Shown: piece after piece, positions 46,356 through 54,024 of the stretch | Layout of the letters: each line of letters begins with the position of its first letter | Position numbering within the stretch: the first letter of the stretch is position 1 | From: CAZRGV01 sp964599655 | GTDB lineage: Bacteria; Planctomycetota; Planctomycetia; Isosphaerales; Isosphaeraceae | Length of the DNA: 64,000 bases | Reading direction: 5' to 3' | NCBI GenBank assembly: GCA_964599655.1 | Contig: CAZRGV010000015.1 | Coordinates: 1-64,000, forward strand | Notes under the pieces: generated by a model | What the model saw: only the letters and a program-made list of their open reading frames with translations | Databases searched by the model: none | Told to the model about the DNA's origin: nothing | Program-made: the position numbers and the translations under genes

Positions 46356-47065
46356 ACGTCGGTCTTCCTCGACGAATTCTGGCCATCGGAGCGCATCCGG
46401 ACGACGTGGAAGTCTCGTGCGCCGGCACTCTGGCCCGGTTCGTTCACGCGGGCTGTTCCGTGCGGATCGCCGTCGTCTGCCGGGGCGATCGCGGAGGAAC
46501 CGCGTCGCCGACCGAACTCGCGGCTCGTCGACGCGAGGAAGCCGAACGCTCGGCGTCGATCCTCGGCGTCGAGGTTTCGTTCCTCGACATCGGCGATTCC
46601 GAGGTTCGCGACACGCCTGAGATCCGAGCGGCCTTCCTGCGATTGCTCCGGGACGCCCGTCCCGACCTCTTGATCTCGCACGCGCCGGACGATTACCACG
46701 ACGACCACGTTCAGGTCAGCCAGCTCGCCGCGAAGTGTGCCTGGTACGCGGCGTCTCCCGGCCATCGGACCGATTCCTTGCCCCTCGATCGTCCCCCCGC
46801 CCTGGCCTACATGGACAACCTCGCCGGTCTGGGCCCCGATCCCTCACACCTCGTGGATATCAGCCGTACGATCGACCTGAAACGCTCGATGCTCGCCTGC
46901 CACGTGAGCCAGTCGCAACGGCAAGACGGCCGTTTTTCCGAGCTTGAGGAGTTGGCCGAAACGCTCGCGAGGCTTCGAGGGTTTCAATGCGGCGTGCGTT
47001 ATGCCGAGGGCTTTCGCGTGGCGAATCTCTGGGGTCGGAGGCGGCCGGAGCCTCTATTTCCCTGA
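46352..47065 (+). CDS. PIG-L family deacetylase
   Basis: 237 residues, start coupled to nagB by an ATGA overlap. Zinc-dependent N-deacetylase family (GlcNAc-PI de-N-acetylase, BshB, MshB): ILAIGAHPDDVEVSCAGTLARF carries the metal ligands His-Asp-Asp, RGDRGGTAS and RREEAERSASILGV follow, and SHAPDDYHDDHVQVS carries the third ligand. Lying between nagB and a transporter, it may remove the acetyl group from an N-acetyl amino sugar, the role NagA has in the usual pathway. That functional assignment is inference. Confidence 0.85.
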   Translation: MNVGLPRRILAIGAHPDDVEVSCAGTLARFVHAGCSVRIAVVCRGDRGGTASPTELAARRREEAERSASILGVEVSFLDIGDSEVRDTPEIRAAFLRLLRDARPDLLISHAPDDYHDDHVQVSQLAAKCAWYAASPGHRTDSLPLDRPPALAYMDNLAGLGPDPSHLVDISRTIDLKRSMLACHVSQSQRQDGRFSELEELAETLARLRGFQCGVRYAEGFRVANLWGRRRPEPLFP

Positions 47066-47201
47066 GGCACTCTGTTGAGATCTCCGGCAAACGGTGGCAG
47101 ATTCCTGGAGTCGGAAATCGTTTGTCCGGTTCTCGTCGCCGGAACTCCGTCGCTACTCCACTGATCCAGAGGGGTCGTCCGGGGCCCTCGGAGCCGTTTT
47201 C

Positions 47202-48509
47202 ATGACCGCCAAGGACCGACCCGCGCCCTGGTTCCGGGGCATTACCGCCTACCAATGGCTCGTTCTCGTCATCGCGTCGGCCGGCTGGGTGTTCGACGTC
47301 TACGAGGGGCAGCTCTTCACGATTTTCAAGACCGCCTCGCTGGGGGATGTGCTCGGCTTCAGCCCGACTCAGCTCCAGAACGACGCGATCGCCAAGGCGG
47401 CCATCGAACGCAACGGCAACTACGCCCTGGCATTGTTCCTGGTTGGTGGCGCGATCGGTGGCCTTGGCTTCGGAATCCTGGGCGACCGGATCGGACGCAT
47501 CCGCGTCATGTCGCTCACGATCTTGCTCTACTCGATCTTTTCCGCCCTCACGGCGTTCGCGCAAGCCGCCTGGCAGATCCACGCCCTGCGCTTCCTGGTC
47601 GCTCTGGGAACCGGTGGAGAATGGGCGATCGCCGCCGCCCTCGTCGCCGAGTCCTTTCCGCCTCGAGGCCGCCCGTTCGCTTCCGGAACCTTCCACGCGT
47701 CGAGTGTCCTCGGCGGGGCCCTGGCCTCCTGGACCGGCATGCTTCTGACGGGGTCGGGCGCCTGGCGCTGGGGGTTTGCGCTGGGATTGGTCCCCGCGCT
47801 GTTGATTCTCTGGATCCGAACGAGTCTTCGGGAGCCGGCCGACTGGGTCCAGGCCCGCGAAAAGGCCACGCTCGGTCAGGAGCTCGGCAGCCTCCGCGAG
47901 TTGCTCGGCGATCCTCGATGGGCGTCCCGTGCCTGGCTCGGCCTCGGCCTGGCCGCGGTCGGGCTGGGAACCTACTGGGGTATCTTCGCCTGGGGCCCCG
48001 AACTGGTCCGCGAGGTCATGGCGAAGGACACGTCTCCGGCCGAACTGCAAAAGCTGTCCAGCTTTGCCTACATGTTAATGAATTTTACGGGAGGCTTGAT
48101 CGGCCTGCTCAGCTTCGCGCCTCTGGCCGCGTGGCGGGGCCGGCGTTTCGCGTTCCTTTGCTATCATTTTGGGGCGCTCATCCTGGTGCCCGTGACCTTC
48201 ATGGGGGCCCAGACGGCCACGCAGGCCCTCTGGCTCTTGCCGATGATGGCGTTCTTCGTCGTGGGCATGCACGCCGGGTATGCGATCTACTTCCCCGAAC
48301 TGTTCCCAACCCGGCTCCGCGCCACCGGGTCGAGCTTCTGTTTCAATGTGGGCCGGTTGCTCGGTGCCTTGATCTTGCTGGTGCGCGGCGAGCTTGGGGC
48401 CCGGCTCGGCTTGCGGCTGGCCGTCTGCGCGATGGCCGGACTCTTTTTCGTGGGGATTTTCCTGCTGAATATGGCCCCTGAAACTCGAGGAGAGCCGTTG
48501 CCCGAATGA
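47202..48509 (+). CDS. MFS transporter (sugar/metabolite symporter-like)
   Basis: 435 residues from the ATG at 47202 (GGAG about 10 nt upstream; the frame from 47094 is not supported). About 12 transmembrane helices. Helix 1 has WVFDVYEGQLFTIF, loop 2-3 GILGDRIGRIRVM, helix 4-5 FLVALGTGGEWAIAAALVAESFPPRGR, and after helix 11 the motif YFPELFPTRLRATGSSFCFNVGR, all typical of the sialate/sugar-porter side of the superfamily. The loop between helices 1 and 2 is enlarged (about 30 residues). As last gene of the operon it is the likely importer of the amino-sugar substrate. Confidence 0.85.
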   Translation: MTAKDRPAPWFRGITAYQWLVLVIASAGWVFDVYEGQLFTIFKTASLGDVLGFSPTQLQNDAIAKAAIERNGNYALALFLVGGAIGGLGFGILGDRIGRIRVMSLTILLYSIFSALTAFAQAAWQIHALRFLVALGTGGEWAIAAALVAESFPPRGRPFASGTFHASSVLGGALASWTGMLLTGSGAWRWGFALGLVPALLILWIRTSLREPADWVQAREKATLGQELGSLRELLGDPRWASRAWLGLGLAAVGLGTYWGIFAWGPELVREVMAKDTSPAELQKLSSFAYMLMNFTGGLIGLLSFAPLAAWRGRRFAFLCYHFGALILVPVTFMGAQTATQALWLLPMMAFFVVGMHAGYAIYFPELFPTRLRATGSSFCFNVGRLLGALILLVRGELGARLGLRLAVCAMAGLFFVGIFLLNMAPETRGEPLPE

Positions 48510-48548
48510 TCGAAGCAAGGCCCCCCAACGAATCGACGACTTCGCGTC

Positions 48549-48615
48549 GTAGGGTGGGCACCGCCCACCGTTCTTCTGCGACCGCAAGGAGTTCGGTGGG
48601 CCGTGCCCACCCTAC
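48549..48615. repeat. Palindromic REP-like element (GTAGGGTGGGCAC family)
   Basis: Two 22-bp arms (48549-48570 and 48594-48615), complementary except at one position, flank a 23-bp centre. The arms begin GTAGGGTGGGCAC. This type of dispersed palindrome recurs in many bacterial genomes and yields spurious peptides with VGTAHR/VGGAHPT. It sits between convergent genes (MFS and epimerase), where it can also end transcription in both directions. Confidence 0.75.
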
Positions 48616-48644
48616 AAAGAAAACCCGATCCAGGCCATTTCACA

Positions 48645-49441
48645 TCAGGTTTTGTTCGAGTTGGGCTGATACGCGAGCCAGAGGGCGCGGAAATACCGCA
48701 ACACGCGCATGGGGTCCGTGCTCTCGGGTATCTCGGCCAGCGTGTAACCGTGGTAGTTGATCTCATCGAGAAGCGCGAAGAGTTCTCGCCAGGGATAGGC
48801 CTCGTCCGTGAGGTCGTGGAGATGCACCTCGCGAATCTTCGGAGCGACCAGCTGGAAATTCTCGCGCACCGAACCGTTGACGACATCCGTCGGGTTCGAG
48901 TTCCAGCAGACGAACACGTTCGGGTGTTGGGCGTGGGCCATGATCTTGGCGAGGTTTGGGAGCAGTGAGGTGACCGCGCCATGGACCTCGACGCGGATCT
49001 CGACGCCGAAACCCTCGGCGTCTTCGCCCACCTCATGAAGCGCCTCGCCGATCTGCCGGAACGTCGCCTCGGGATCGGCCCCCTTCGGAATCCCGTTGGG
49101 CCGCACCTTCACGCCGGGAGCACCGACGTCATGGGCCAGCCGGACATACTCCTTGGTCCCCTCGATATTCTTCCGCACCACGGCCGGGTCGGCGGCCTGG
49201 TACTCGAAGGCGCTCCCCAGGCCGGCGAGGTCGACGGGCGAATCCTCGAACCGCTTGCGAACCTCGCGCCGTTGAGCCGGCGTGAGATCGACTTCAACCC
49301 CGTGCTTGTGGGTCGTCCGCAGCTCGACCCCGGCGAACTTCAGGGCCTCGAGCCGNNNNNNNNNNACCCCGCGCGCTCGAGGATCGTCGGCAAGTCCCAG
49401 TCCTTGGCGATGTTGTACGTGACCGTGCCCAGCAACGACAT
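48645..49441 (-). CDS. Sugar phosphate isomerase/epimerase (interrupted by an assembly gap)
   Basis: Reads from the ATG at 49441 (AGGGAG 8 nt upstream): MSLLGTVTYNIAKDWDLPTI, LERAG, then 10 N (49356-49365), then RLEALKFAGVELRTTHKHGV, DSPVDLAGLGSAFEYQA, LAHDVGAPGVKVRPNGIPKG, VEIRVEVHGAVTSLLPNLA, VFVCWNSNPTDVVNG, REVHLHDLTDEAYPWRELF. Metal-binding TIM barrel of the xylose isomerase-like family, about 265 residues. The frame differs across the N run. Convergent with the amino-sugar operon; whether it belongs to the same pathway is unknown. Confidence 0.82.
49356..49365. other. Assembly gap (10 N) inside the epimerase gene
   Basis: Splits the minus-strand epimerase frame near its N-terminus; the nominal length breaks the frame. 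Confidence 0.95.
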
Positions 49442-49618
49442 CGCTCGCTCTCCCTTGAGGTTACGTGATCTCGGCTCTTGACGAACAATCGCACGGACGT
49501 ACTGTCGCCGATGAGAGGCGGGCACACAAGCACCTGGTTGTCGCGAGACCGACTAGACGCCGGGCCGCCAGGCGCTTAAGCTGGTTACGTTCGCCCTGTC
49601 AACCGACGGGACGAGCGC

Positions 49619-49984
49619 GACCGGGTAGCTCAGTCGGTAGAGCAACGGACTTCAATCGAAATAGGAGCCTCTCGCGGGAAGAAACCGAACCGCGATGAGT
49701 GAATGCCGCAATTTGCTGGGACACCCTGAGAGCCCTCGACACCACAACGCAGCCGGTAACGGCCCACGTGACGGTCGGAAAAGGCGGGGGATTGGGCAAT
49801 CAGCAGGCAAGGGGGCGGCGGATCGCCGGTCCCAGCCTCAGAGACTCGACGCGGCACGCCTGCGATGGCGATGGGAGAGTCCAGACTTCAACGCTCTGAA
49901 TCCGATTCCGGGTCCAGGGCGGTCGGCGAGAGTCGATGAGGTACGTTAATCCGTTGGTCGTGGGTTCGAGCCCCACCCCGGTCA
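49619..49984 (+). tRNA. tRNA-Lys(TTT) interrupted by a group I intron
   Basis: Exon 1 is 49619-49652 (34 nt) and exon 2 is 49946-49984 (39 nt). Joined they give a standard 73-nt tRNA: acceptor GACCGGG/CCCGGTC, D-arm GCTC-AGTCGGTA-GAGC, anticodon stem ACGGA/TCCGT with loop CTTTTAA (anticodon TTT, lysine), variable TGGTC, T-arm GTGGG-TTCGAGC-CCCAC, discriminator A. CCA is not encoded. The intron lies between positions 34 and 35 of the anticodon. As the only way to form a normal tRNA is to remove 293 nt, splicing must occur for function. Confidence 0.92.
49653..49945 (+). ncRNA. Group I self-splicing intron (293 nt) in tRNA-Lys
   Basis: Core elements are visible: R segment CTCAGAGACTCGACGCGGCA (about 49838-49857) and S segment GAGAGTCC (49875-49882), whose GACTC (49843-49847) and GAGTC (49877-49881) pair as P7; between them CGCC/GGCG (49857-49860, 49867-49870) makes P8. 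A P-like segment (about 49710-49722) and Q-like CAGCC (about 49750-49754) can pair as P4. Exon 1 ends in U and the intron ends in G, the group I rule, with a U-G wobble in a candidate P1 (CUUC/GGAG). No endonuclease gene is encoded. Confidence 0.88.
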
Positions 49985-50047
49985 CTTAGCAAACCGCCTT
50001 CAGCCCTAGACTTGCGGCAATCGGACAGATCGGCCCCGGTTGATGCT

Positions 50048-50117
50048 ATGGCGGATTCGTGGCCCAATCCGCCATAGACAGGGCCGTTCCCCGCCTTAGA
50101 CAAGGCCAATCCGCCAT
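50048..50117. repeat. Inverted and direct repeat of a 10-bp unit
   Basis: ATGGCGGATT (50048-50057) is followed by its complement AATCCGCCAT at 50066-50075 (8-bp loop) and again at 50108-50117. A hairpin forms with either copy, allowing alternative pairing. No T-run follows, so it is not a standard terminator. It lies between tRNA-Lys and the DUF1501 gene. Confidence 0.6.
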
Positions 50118-50225
50118 GAACGTTCGAGCGACCCCAACAGTTAAGTCTCTGTCGGCCGTGTCCGTCCGCGAGACACTGCAGACTCGACGAGCGCTTGGCA
50201 AGCCCCCGGACGATGAGGTCTTGCG

Positions 50226-51656
50226 ATGTGGAACTTCCATGGCCGAGGTAACCGCCTCTGCGATGGCCTGACGCGGCGCGAGATCTTCCGCGCAGGGAGC
50301 CTGGGAGTCTTCGGGGCGGGGCTCAGTCTGGCCGATCTGGCGCGAGCCGGCGAATCGTCGGCCAGGAACTCGGCTTCGATGGGGAGCGATTCGGGCCTGC
50401 CCGGCTTCGGACAGGCGAAGTCGTGCATCGTCCTGTTCCTGATGGGCGGTCCATCCCAGCACTCCACCTGGGACCCCAAGCCCGACGCTCCGCCCGAGGT
50501 CCGAGGCGCGTTCGGACCGATCGCGACGAACGTCCCTGGCATGTTCCTGAGCGAGCTGATGCCTCGCACCGCCAAGGTGGCCGATAAGATCTGTGTCTTG
50601 CGAGCGGTCTCCACCGGCGACAACGCCCACTCCTCCAGCGGCTACTACATGCTGACGGGCCGCCCGCATCAGCCGAAGAACTTCGAGAACGCCAACCCCG
50701 GTGCCCCCAACGACTTTCCAAGCCTCGGCGGCATGGTTCGCGGCCTGTTGCCGGCTCGAGGACCGCTGCCGGCCAGCGTGACTCAGCCGCACCGGATTTT
50801 CAACACCGATGGAAGCGTCTGGCCCGGTCAGGATGCCGGCTTCCTCGGACGCTCGGTCGATCCCTGGCTGCTCAATGCTCAGTTGACGCCCGAAGGCTAC
50901 CGCGTGGGTGAAATCCACCTGCCCGACGACCTGAGCGCCCATCGGATTGAACGCCGACGAACGTTGCTCGACGAGGTTTGCCGCGGCCTGGATTTGCTCG
51001 ACCGTGATCCCCTGGCCGCCTCGTTCTCGGCCCATAGCCGGCAGGCGTTCGACCTGTTGAGTTCCAACAGCGCCCGACAGGCGTTTCGCCTCGACCTCGA
51101 GCCAGATCCCGTGCGCGAACGTTACGGCAAGACCCCGTTCGGCCAGGGCGTGCTCCTGGCGCGTCGGCTGGTCGAGGCGGGGGTTCGGCTTGCTCAGGTC
51201 AACTGGTATCGAGGGCCGGACGAGCCGCCGGCCAACCCTTGCTGGGATAGCCATACCGACGAGACCAACCGCCTTAAGAACGTTCTCGTTCCGCCCACGG
51301 ACCAGGCCTTCTCCGCGTTGGTGGAAGACCTCGATCAGCGGGGCCTGCTCGACGAGACGCTCGTGATCTGCATGGCCGAGTTCGGGCGAACGCCTCGGCT
51401 GGAGGCCAACGGGGGCCGCAATCACTGGGGCTCGGTCTTCTCGATCGCCATGGCAGGCGGTGGCATCCGTGGCGGCCAGGTCCATGGCTCGTCTGATGCC
51501 GTCGGTGCTCAACCTAAGGAAGGACGCGTGCCGCCCGAAGACCTGACCGCGACGATCTTCCATTGCCTGGGCATCTCGTCGCAAACGGAGTTTCACGACC
51601 GCCTGGGACGGCCGATTCCCGTGAGCCGGGGGCAGGTCATCCGGGCGATTCTCTGA
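50226..51656 (+). CDS. DUF1501 protein, Tat-exported
   Basis: 476 residues. The N-terminal TRREIFRAGSLGVFGAGLSLADLA is a Tat-type signal (RR in TRRE) of the form usual for DUF1501. The mature part has SCIVLFLMGGPSQHSTWDPKP, GDNAHSSSGYYMLTGRPH, LARRLVEAGVRLAQVNW and VICMAEFGRTPRLEANGGRNHWG, a sulfatase/alkaline-phosphatase-like fold with metal ligands. The family is greatly expanded in planctomycetes, often beside DUF1549/DUF1553 cytochrome-like genes, which are absent here. Function is not established. Confidence 0.9.
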   Translation: MWNFHGRGNRLCDGLTRREIFRAGSLGVFGAGLSLADLARAGESSARNSASMGSDSGLPGFGQAKSCIVLFLMGGPSQHSTWDPKPDAPPEVRGAFGPIATNVPGMFLSELMPRTAKVADKICVLRAVSTGDNAHSSSGYYMLTGRPHQPKNFENANPGAPNDFPSLGGMVRGLLPARGPLPASVTQPHRIFNTDGSVWPGQDAGFLGRSVDPWLLNAQLTPEGYRVGEIHLPDDLSAHRIERRRTLLDEVCRGLDLLDRDPLAASFSAHSRQAFDLLSSNSARQAFRLDLEPDPVRERYGKTPFGQGVLLARRLVEAGVRLAQVNWYRGPDEPPANPCWDSHTDETNRLKNVLVPPTDQAFSALVEDLDQRGLLDETLVICMAEFGRTPRLEANGGRNHWGSVFSIAMAGGGIRGGQVHGSSDAVGAQPKEGRVPPEDLTATIFHCLGISSQTEFHDRLGRPIPVSRGQVIRAIL

Positions 51657-51788
51657 CCGCGACGACCCGGGCCGAGCCTTCCGGTCGAACGCGCCTGCGC
51701 TTATGCTGAGAGCGATGTTTCACCGGGCTCCGCCGTTCTCGAAGGGCGGCCACGCCCGGAGGCCGGTCCCTGTCCCCGCGAGGAGCCT

Positions 51789-53198
51789 ATGTCCGAACCT
51801 CATCCCAGCACCCGACGGTCGTTCCTCCGATCGGTCGCGGCGGCCTCGGCCGTCTCGACCGTGGCGACCACTCGTCTCGACGCCAACGTCTTCGAACTCA
51901 GTCGAAACACCGAGCCCACCAGGCCCGCCGGCCCGAACGACCGCGTCCGGATCGCCACGATCGGCATGGGCATCATCGGCTTCATCGACACCGACACGGC
52001 GTTGAAAGTGCCGGGCGTCGAGCTGGTCGCCGCCTCGGACCTTTATGAGGGCCGCCGGACGCATGCCAAGGAAGTCTATGGCAATCATGTCGATACCTAC
52101 GTCGACTATCGTGAGATCCTCGGCCGCAAGGACGTCGATGCGGTCCTGATCTGCGTGCCCGACCACTGGCATGCCCGCATCTCCATCGACGCGATGAAGG
52201 CGGGAAAGGCCGTCTATTGCGAGAAGCCGATGGTCCGGCTCGTCGAGGAAGGCCCCGAGGTCATCGCGGCACAGAAGCAGACCGGCGCGGTCTTCCAGGT
52301 CGGAAGCCAGTACGCCAGCTCGATGCTCTACGACAAGGTTCGAGATCTGATCAAGGAAGGGGCCATCGGCAAGGTCAACGCCATCGAAGCCCGCTATAAC
52401 CGAAACTCGCCGATCGGTGCCTGGCAGTACTCGATCCCGACCGACGCCTCTCCCCAGACGGTGGACTGGGACCGTTTCCTCGGGAGTGCTCCGAAGCGGC
52501 CCTTCGATCCCATCCGGTTCTTCCGATGGCGGAACTACTGGGACTACGGCACGGCGGTCGCTGGCGACCTGTTCATCCATCTGCTCACGGGCATCCACCA
52601 CGCCACGGGCTCCCTCGGACCGAACCGCATCGCCGCCATGGGAGGCCAGCGCTACTGGAAGGATGGCCGGGACGTCTACGACGTCATCATGGGTCTGCTC
52701 GACTACCCCGAGACCGAGGCGCATCCCAGCTTCACCCTCTCGCTCCAGACCAACTTCGAGGATGGCGGCGGCGGCGACACCTTCTTCCGCTTCGTCGGAA
52801 GCGACGGCGTGATCAACGTGAGCTTCACCGAGCTGACCTTGAGCACGGTCGGCATCGAACAGCCGACGCCCGACCAGGTGCTCAAGGGCTACAACTCGGT
52901 GCGTACCTTCTCCAATGCCCAGCAGAAGGCCTTCGCGGACAAGTATCTGGCCGAGCATCCTGGCGGCAAGTCCAAAGCTCCCCGCAAGGATCCCGTCAAG
53001 TTCACGGTGCCCAAAGGCTACGACGAGCGGTTTGACCACCTCGTCCATTTCTTCGCGTCGGTTCGCGAGGGGAAACCCGTCTACGAGGACGCCGTCTTCG
53101 GATTCCGAGCCGCGGCACCGGCCCTGTTGTGCAACGACAGCTACCGCCTCGGCAAGGCTCTGGAATGGGACCCCATTCAGATGAAAACGATCGCTTGA
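51789..53198 (+). CDS. Gfo/Idh/MocA family oxidoreductase, Tat-exported
   Basis: 469 residues. Tat signal STRRSFLRSVAAASAVSTVA. NAD(P)-binding Rossmann fold with RIATIGMGIIGFIDTDTA (GxGxxG variant), DAVLICVPDHWHARISIDAMKAGKAVYCEKPM (the EKP motif with catalytic Lys) and the C-terminal beta-sheet domain (GTAVAGDLFIHLLTGIHHATG). These secreted dehydrogenase-like enzymes in planctomycetes are thought to act on sugars. It follows the DUF1501 gene by 132 bp and may share its transcript. Confidence 0.9.
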   Translation: MSEPHPSTRRSFLRSVAAASAVSTVATTRLDANVFELSRNTEPTRPAGPNDRVRIATIGMGIIGFIDTDTALKVPGVELVAASDLYEGRRTHAKEVYGNHVDTYVDYREILGRKDVDAVLICVPDHWHARISIDAMKAGKAVYCEKPMVRLVEEGPEVIAAQKQTGAVFQVGSQYASSMLYDKVRDLIKEGAIGKVNAIEARYNRNSPIGAWQYSIPTDASPQTVDWDRFLGSAPKRPFDPIRFFRWRNYWDYGTAVAGDLFIHLLTGIHHATGSLGPNRIAAMGGQRYWKDGRDVYDVIMGLLDYPETEAHPSFTLSLQTNFEDGGGGDTFFRFVGSDGVINVSFTELTLSTVGIEQPTPDQVLKGYNSVRTFSNAQQKAFADKYLAEHPGGKSKAPRKDPVKFTVPKGYDERFDHLVHFFASVREGKPVYEDAVFGFRAAAPALLCNDSYRLGKALEWDPIQMKTIA

Positions 53199-53277
53199 TC
53201 CATCGCGTCGTCGCTCGATCGAGCCGCGCGGATTCTCCGCGACGTTTCTCCCCGTCCGCCCGGCTTGATTGAGCGAT

Positions 53278-53706
53278 TCAGACCTGCCTGGCCCGGGTTC
53301 CTCGCTTTCCGGCCCCTCGCCCCGACGGCTTCGACTCGGAGGGGCCATTCACGACGCGCGCCAGCAACTCGGCGAGGCGGCGTCCCGCCTCCCCTTCGCA
53401 GCGAGAGAGTTCAACCATCTCGGCAAAGCTCAACTGCGGGTCCGGGAAGGGGAGACGTCCTTCCGCCTCTTCCTTCGTCGTCAGAAGCGTGTACGACTTC
53501 TGCAACAGCCGGATTCTCACCCCACAGCGCTTGAGCAAATCGAGCTCTCGATAGAACGTCCTCAAGCCAATCCCAAGCTGAGCGAGGATCTGCTCCCGGG
53601 TTCTTGGCCCCTCGGCCAGCAACATGACCAATCGATGCAATCGTGAGGCCCGGCCCAGCGTGATGTGAATGGCCGGCCGCCGACGATGACTCGTGCTGCG
53701 CTTCAT
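53278..53706 (-). CDS. Helix-turn-helix regulator (HTH_11/WYL-type N-terminal domain)
   Basis: 142 residues from the ATG at 53706 with AAGGAG 8 nt upstream. A winged-helix DNA-binding segment (about 17-75, RLHRLVMLLAEGPRTREQILAQLGIGLRTFYRELDLLKRCGVRI) is followed by a short wing (LLQKSYTLLTTKEEAE) and a helix, but there is no WYL ligand domain. It ends in a basic tail. Divergent from the surface-protein gene at 54025, which may be a target. Confidence 0.75.
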   Translation of the reverse strand: MKRSTSHRRRPAIHITLGRASRLHRLVMLLAEGPRTREQILAQLGIGLRTFYRELDLLKRCGVRIRLLQKSYTLLTTKEEAEGRLPFPDPQLSFAEMVELSRCEGEAGRRLAELLARVVNGPSESKPSGRGAGKRGTRARQV

Positions 53707-54024
53707 CGGCGCGACTCCTTTGTAAATCGCGACGGCTCTGACCGTTCCGCCGAGGCCCCTGGCCGTTGCGCGAACGCCGAATCCGTTCTTCGCTCCTCCT
53801 GCTATAAAGCAAGCAGCCATGCCTGCATGGAATTACTCAACCGATTTTGACGATTTTGAGGATTATTTCAAGAGTGCGGGCTGAACGTGCCGAAACCAGG
53901 TCATGGCCTCCTGGATCAGCCTGGACCGGCGCGCCTGCTCCGGGAACCGACGGGACGATCCAGGGGAGACCTCGCGGTTGACTGGCCTTCGCGGGGGACG
54001 CCCCGCGCCCTGGGAGTTTGGTCC
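53707..54024. other. Intergenic region between divergent regulator and surface protein
   Basis: About 320 bp with an AT-rich core at 53830-53875. A TATAAA occurs at about 53802-53807, but no paired -35 stands out. Probably holds promoters for both genes. Confidence 0.35.

Noticed and set aside
49985..50225. Phage or integrative-element attachment site next to tRNA-Lys
   Set aside because: No integrase gene and no repeat of the tRNA 3' end were found; the nearby 10-bp repeats are unrelated to the tRNA sequence.
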